From Spirochaetes bacterium GWE1_32_154 (GTDB lineage: Bacteria > Spirochaetota > GWE2-31-10), in assembly GCA_001829315.1 (NCBI GenBank), contig MIAY01000039.1, positions 85,702-149,701 of the forward strand: a stretch of DNA of 64,000 bases, given 5' to 3'. Under the pieces are notes generated by a model. It was not told where the DNA came from. It saw only the letters and a program-made list of their open reading frames with translations, and ran no database searches. Position numbers and translations under genes: made by a program. Each line of letters begins with the position of its first letter. Within the stretch, counting starts at the first letter, position 1. Below, piece by piece: positions 63,218 through 64,000 of this stretch.

Positions 63218-63539
63218 ATCATACAATCCAATTTTTACAAAATTTGCTGAGGATGATTTAATTGAAATTTTAGATTTTTATGATGATAAAAATCCTTCAT
63301 ATATTCCAAAATTGGTAAAAAAAATTGAGGATAGATTAGAAGAGCTAAGTTTTTTTCCGATGAAAGGCAGAGTGGTACCTGAGCTTGAGAAAAAATCAAT
63401 TACAGATTACCGTGAATTAATAGAAGGATATTATCGAATAATTTATCACATTAGAAATAAAGATGTTTATGTTTTATCCATAATTGATGGACGAAGAAAT
63501 ATTGAAGAATTACTAATAACCAAACTAATGAGGAAATAA
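63210..63539 (+). CDS. ParE/RelE-type toxin
   Basis: The 109-residue product is of the ParE/RelE superfamily: IFTKFAEDDLIEILDFYDD near the N-terminus, PMKGRVVPEL in the middle and the characteristic YRELIEGYYRIIYHIRNKDVYVLSIIDGRR at the C-terminus. Whether it targets gyrase (ParE) or ribosomes (RelE) cannot be told. It overlaps the antitoxin and ends 2 bases before attC 5. Such pairs are often found in integron arrays, where they are thought to stabilise them. Confidence 0.88.
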   Translation: MTESYNPIFTKFAEDDLIEILDFYDDKNPSYIPKLVKKIEDRLEELSFFPMKGRVVPELEKKSITDYRELIEGYYRIIYHIRNKDVYVLSIIDGRRNIEELLITKLMRK

Positions 63540-63541
63540 TT

Positions 63542-63654
63542 GCCTAACAAACGATTGAACCCGACTCGGCTATTGTCACATTTTTTGCTTTCGTTAGCAC
63601 TCAAGGCAAAAAATGCGCCAACTTTACGCCTCACGGGTTAATCGGGCGTTCGAC
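63542..63654 (+). other. attC site 5 (short form)
   Basis: A 113-base site with GCCTAAC at the start (63542-63548), matching RYYYAAC, and GTTCGAC at the end (63648-63654). The outer arms equal those of site 4 (ACGATTGAACCCGACTCGGC to CGGGTTAATCGGGCGTT), but the centre is a different, shorter stem with TTTTTTGC and GCAAAAAA. It lies after the toxin gene. Confidence 0.85.
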
Positions 63655-63731
63655 AGACCTGGGTAACTCACAAAGATAATGAGTATTTCTAAAATTACAG
63701 TTAAAATTATTTTTATTGCTTTTGAGTTCAT
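63624..63731 (-). pseudogene. 5' fragment of a membrane-protein gene between two opposed attC sites
   Basis: A minus-strand frame of 35 codons starts at ATG 63731, behind AAAGGA, and encodes MNSKAIKIILTVILEILIIF, a membrane helix. It then runs into attC site 5 and ends. The start is 25 bases after the core of site 6, as for a normal cassette gene. The rest of the gene is missing, so it looks like a gene cut by the inversion junction. Confidence 0.5.
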
Positions 63732-63756
63732 TAATTTTCCTTTACCCGAAGGTGCC

Positions 63757-63930
63757 ATATAACGCCCGATTAACCCGTGAGGCGTACATTGGCGCATAAA
63801 TTGCTTTTTTAGCCAAGTTCTTCGTGATTAACAAGAAATCTTCCAGTTTAACACAAAATTAGAATGTATCAAAACCATTTCAGCAATTTGTGTGACAATA
63901 GCCGAGTCGGCGTTGAATCGGTTGTTATGT
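63757..63930 (-). other. attC site 6
   Basis: A 174-base minus-strand site with core GTTATAT (63763-63757). It is nearly identical to sites 1 and 3. It is head to head with site 5, whose core is only 103 bases away. The partial gene at the window end runs into it. Confidence 0.85.
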
Positions 63931-64000
63931 TTTTTTGTTTAGTTTAAAGTATTCAATAAAACACTTAAATTTAATTTCTTCTATTTTTTCAATATTTCCA
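63925..64000 (-). CDS. 3' end of a cassette gene, cut by the window edge
   Basis: The last 24 codons of a minus-strand frame (ending FIEYFKLNKKT and TAA at 63925-63927) enter from the right edge. The stop codon overlaps the first box of attC site 6, as with the other cassettes. Too little is visible to name it. Confidence 0.55.
   Translation of the reverse strand, partial: GNIEKIEEIKFKCFIEYFKLNKKT

Noticed and set aside
57980..63930. Reading the repeats as a CRISPR array
   Set aside because: The units are 113-174 bases long, strongly palindromic, in both orientations, and separated by genes rather than 30-base spacers.
1..64000. tRNA or rRNA genes
   Set aside because: I saw no cloverleaf with GTTCRA-type T-arm or rRNA sequence in the intergenic regions I read; a tRNA scan would settle it.

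Overview
The window is about 64 kb of AT-rich DNA (roughly 30% G+C by eye) from a diderm bacterium. Signal peptides, many lipoproteins ending their leader in Ser-Cys or Asn-Cys, an Omp85-type barrel and a TonB/ExbB/ExbD receptor system show an outer membrane. The low G+C, the relaxed lipoboxes, the many TTG/GTG starts and an integron-like cassette array would fit a spirochaete or a relative. This is inference, because no rRNA or other decisive marker is present.

From 1 to 29 kb the content is mostly core genome: lysine biosynthesis (dapB-dapA), RNase PH, a poly(A) polymerase/CCA-type nucleotidyltransferase, an envelope operon (lipoprotein, Omp85-like barrel, membrane protein), ribosomal proteins L13-S9, RecX, a KtrAB potassium-uptake operon with an extra PAS-like gene, MetG with a J-domain protein, a REC-GGDEF-EAL protein, SixA, a NIF3/YqfO-like protein, an esterase, a GlgX-type debranching enzyme and a PilZ protein. 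From 29 to 35 kb lies a complete TonB transport operon (receptor, lipoprotein, ExbB, two ExbD, TonB).

From 35 to 53 kb come an inositol-phosphatase-family gene, an overlapping surface/regulatory cluster (FN3 lipoprotein, barrel, HExxH lipoprotein, CRP-type regulator, LuxR-type membrane protein), a THUMP methyltransferase-pabB-pabC operon that seems to begin at an ATT codon, a membrane adenylate cyclase, an RRM protein with a long leader, a PfkB kinase preceded by an exact TGTGA-N6-TCACA palindrome, and an unusual fusion of a carotenoid-isomerase/RetSat-like oxidoreductase with a ferredoxin-reductase domain. Cyclase, CRP protein and palindrome together suggest a cAMP circuit. A modular family of long palindromic intergenic repeats recurs at 16.9, 19.9 and 51.9 kb, with a possible remnant at 41.6 kb.

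From 53 to 58 kb are a GH114 protein, an ankyrin protein, a methyltransferase, a LysE transporter and two decayed genes (GNAT, GGDEF). From 57,980 to the end the window is an integron gene-cassette array without a visible integrase. It has five attC sites of one family (four of 170-174 bp, one of 113 bp) plus one attC of the gammaproteobacterial VCR type. Each cassette gene runs into its attC. The cassettes carry an Rpn-type nuclease, a PstS-like binding protein, a TIGR04076 protein with a Phd-ParE toxin-antitoxin pair, a zinc-ribbon-like protein broken by an in-frame stop, a 100-residue unknown and a partial gene at the edge. The array changes orientation twice (minus, plus, minus), which is not the normal integron layout and is the most unusual structure here.
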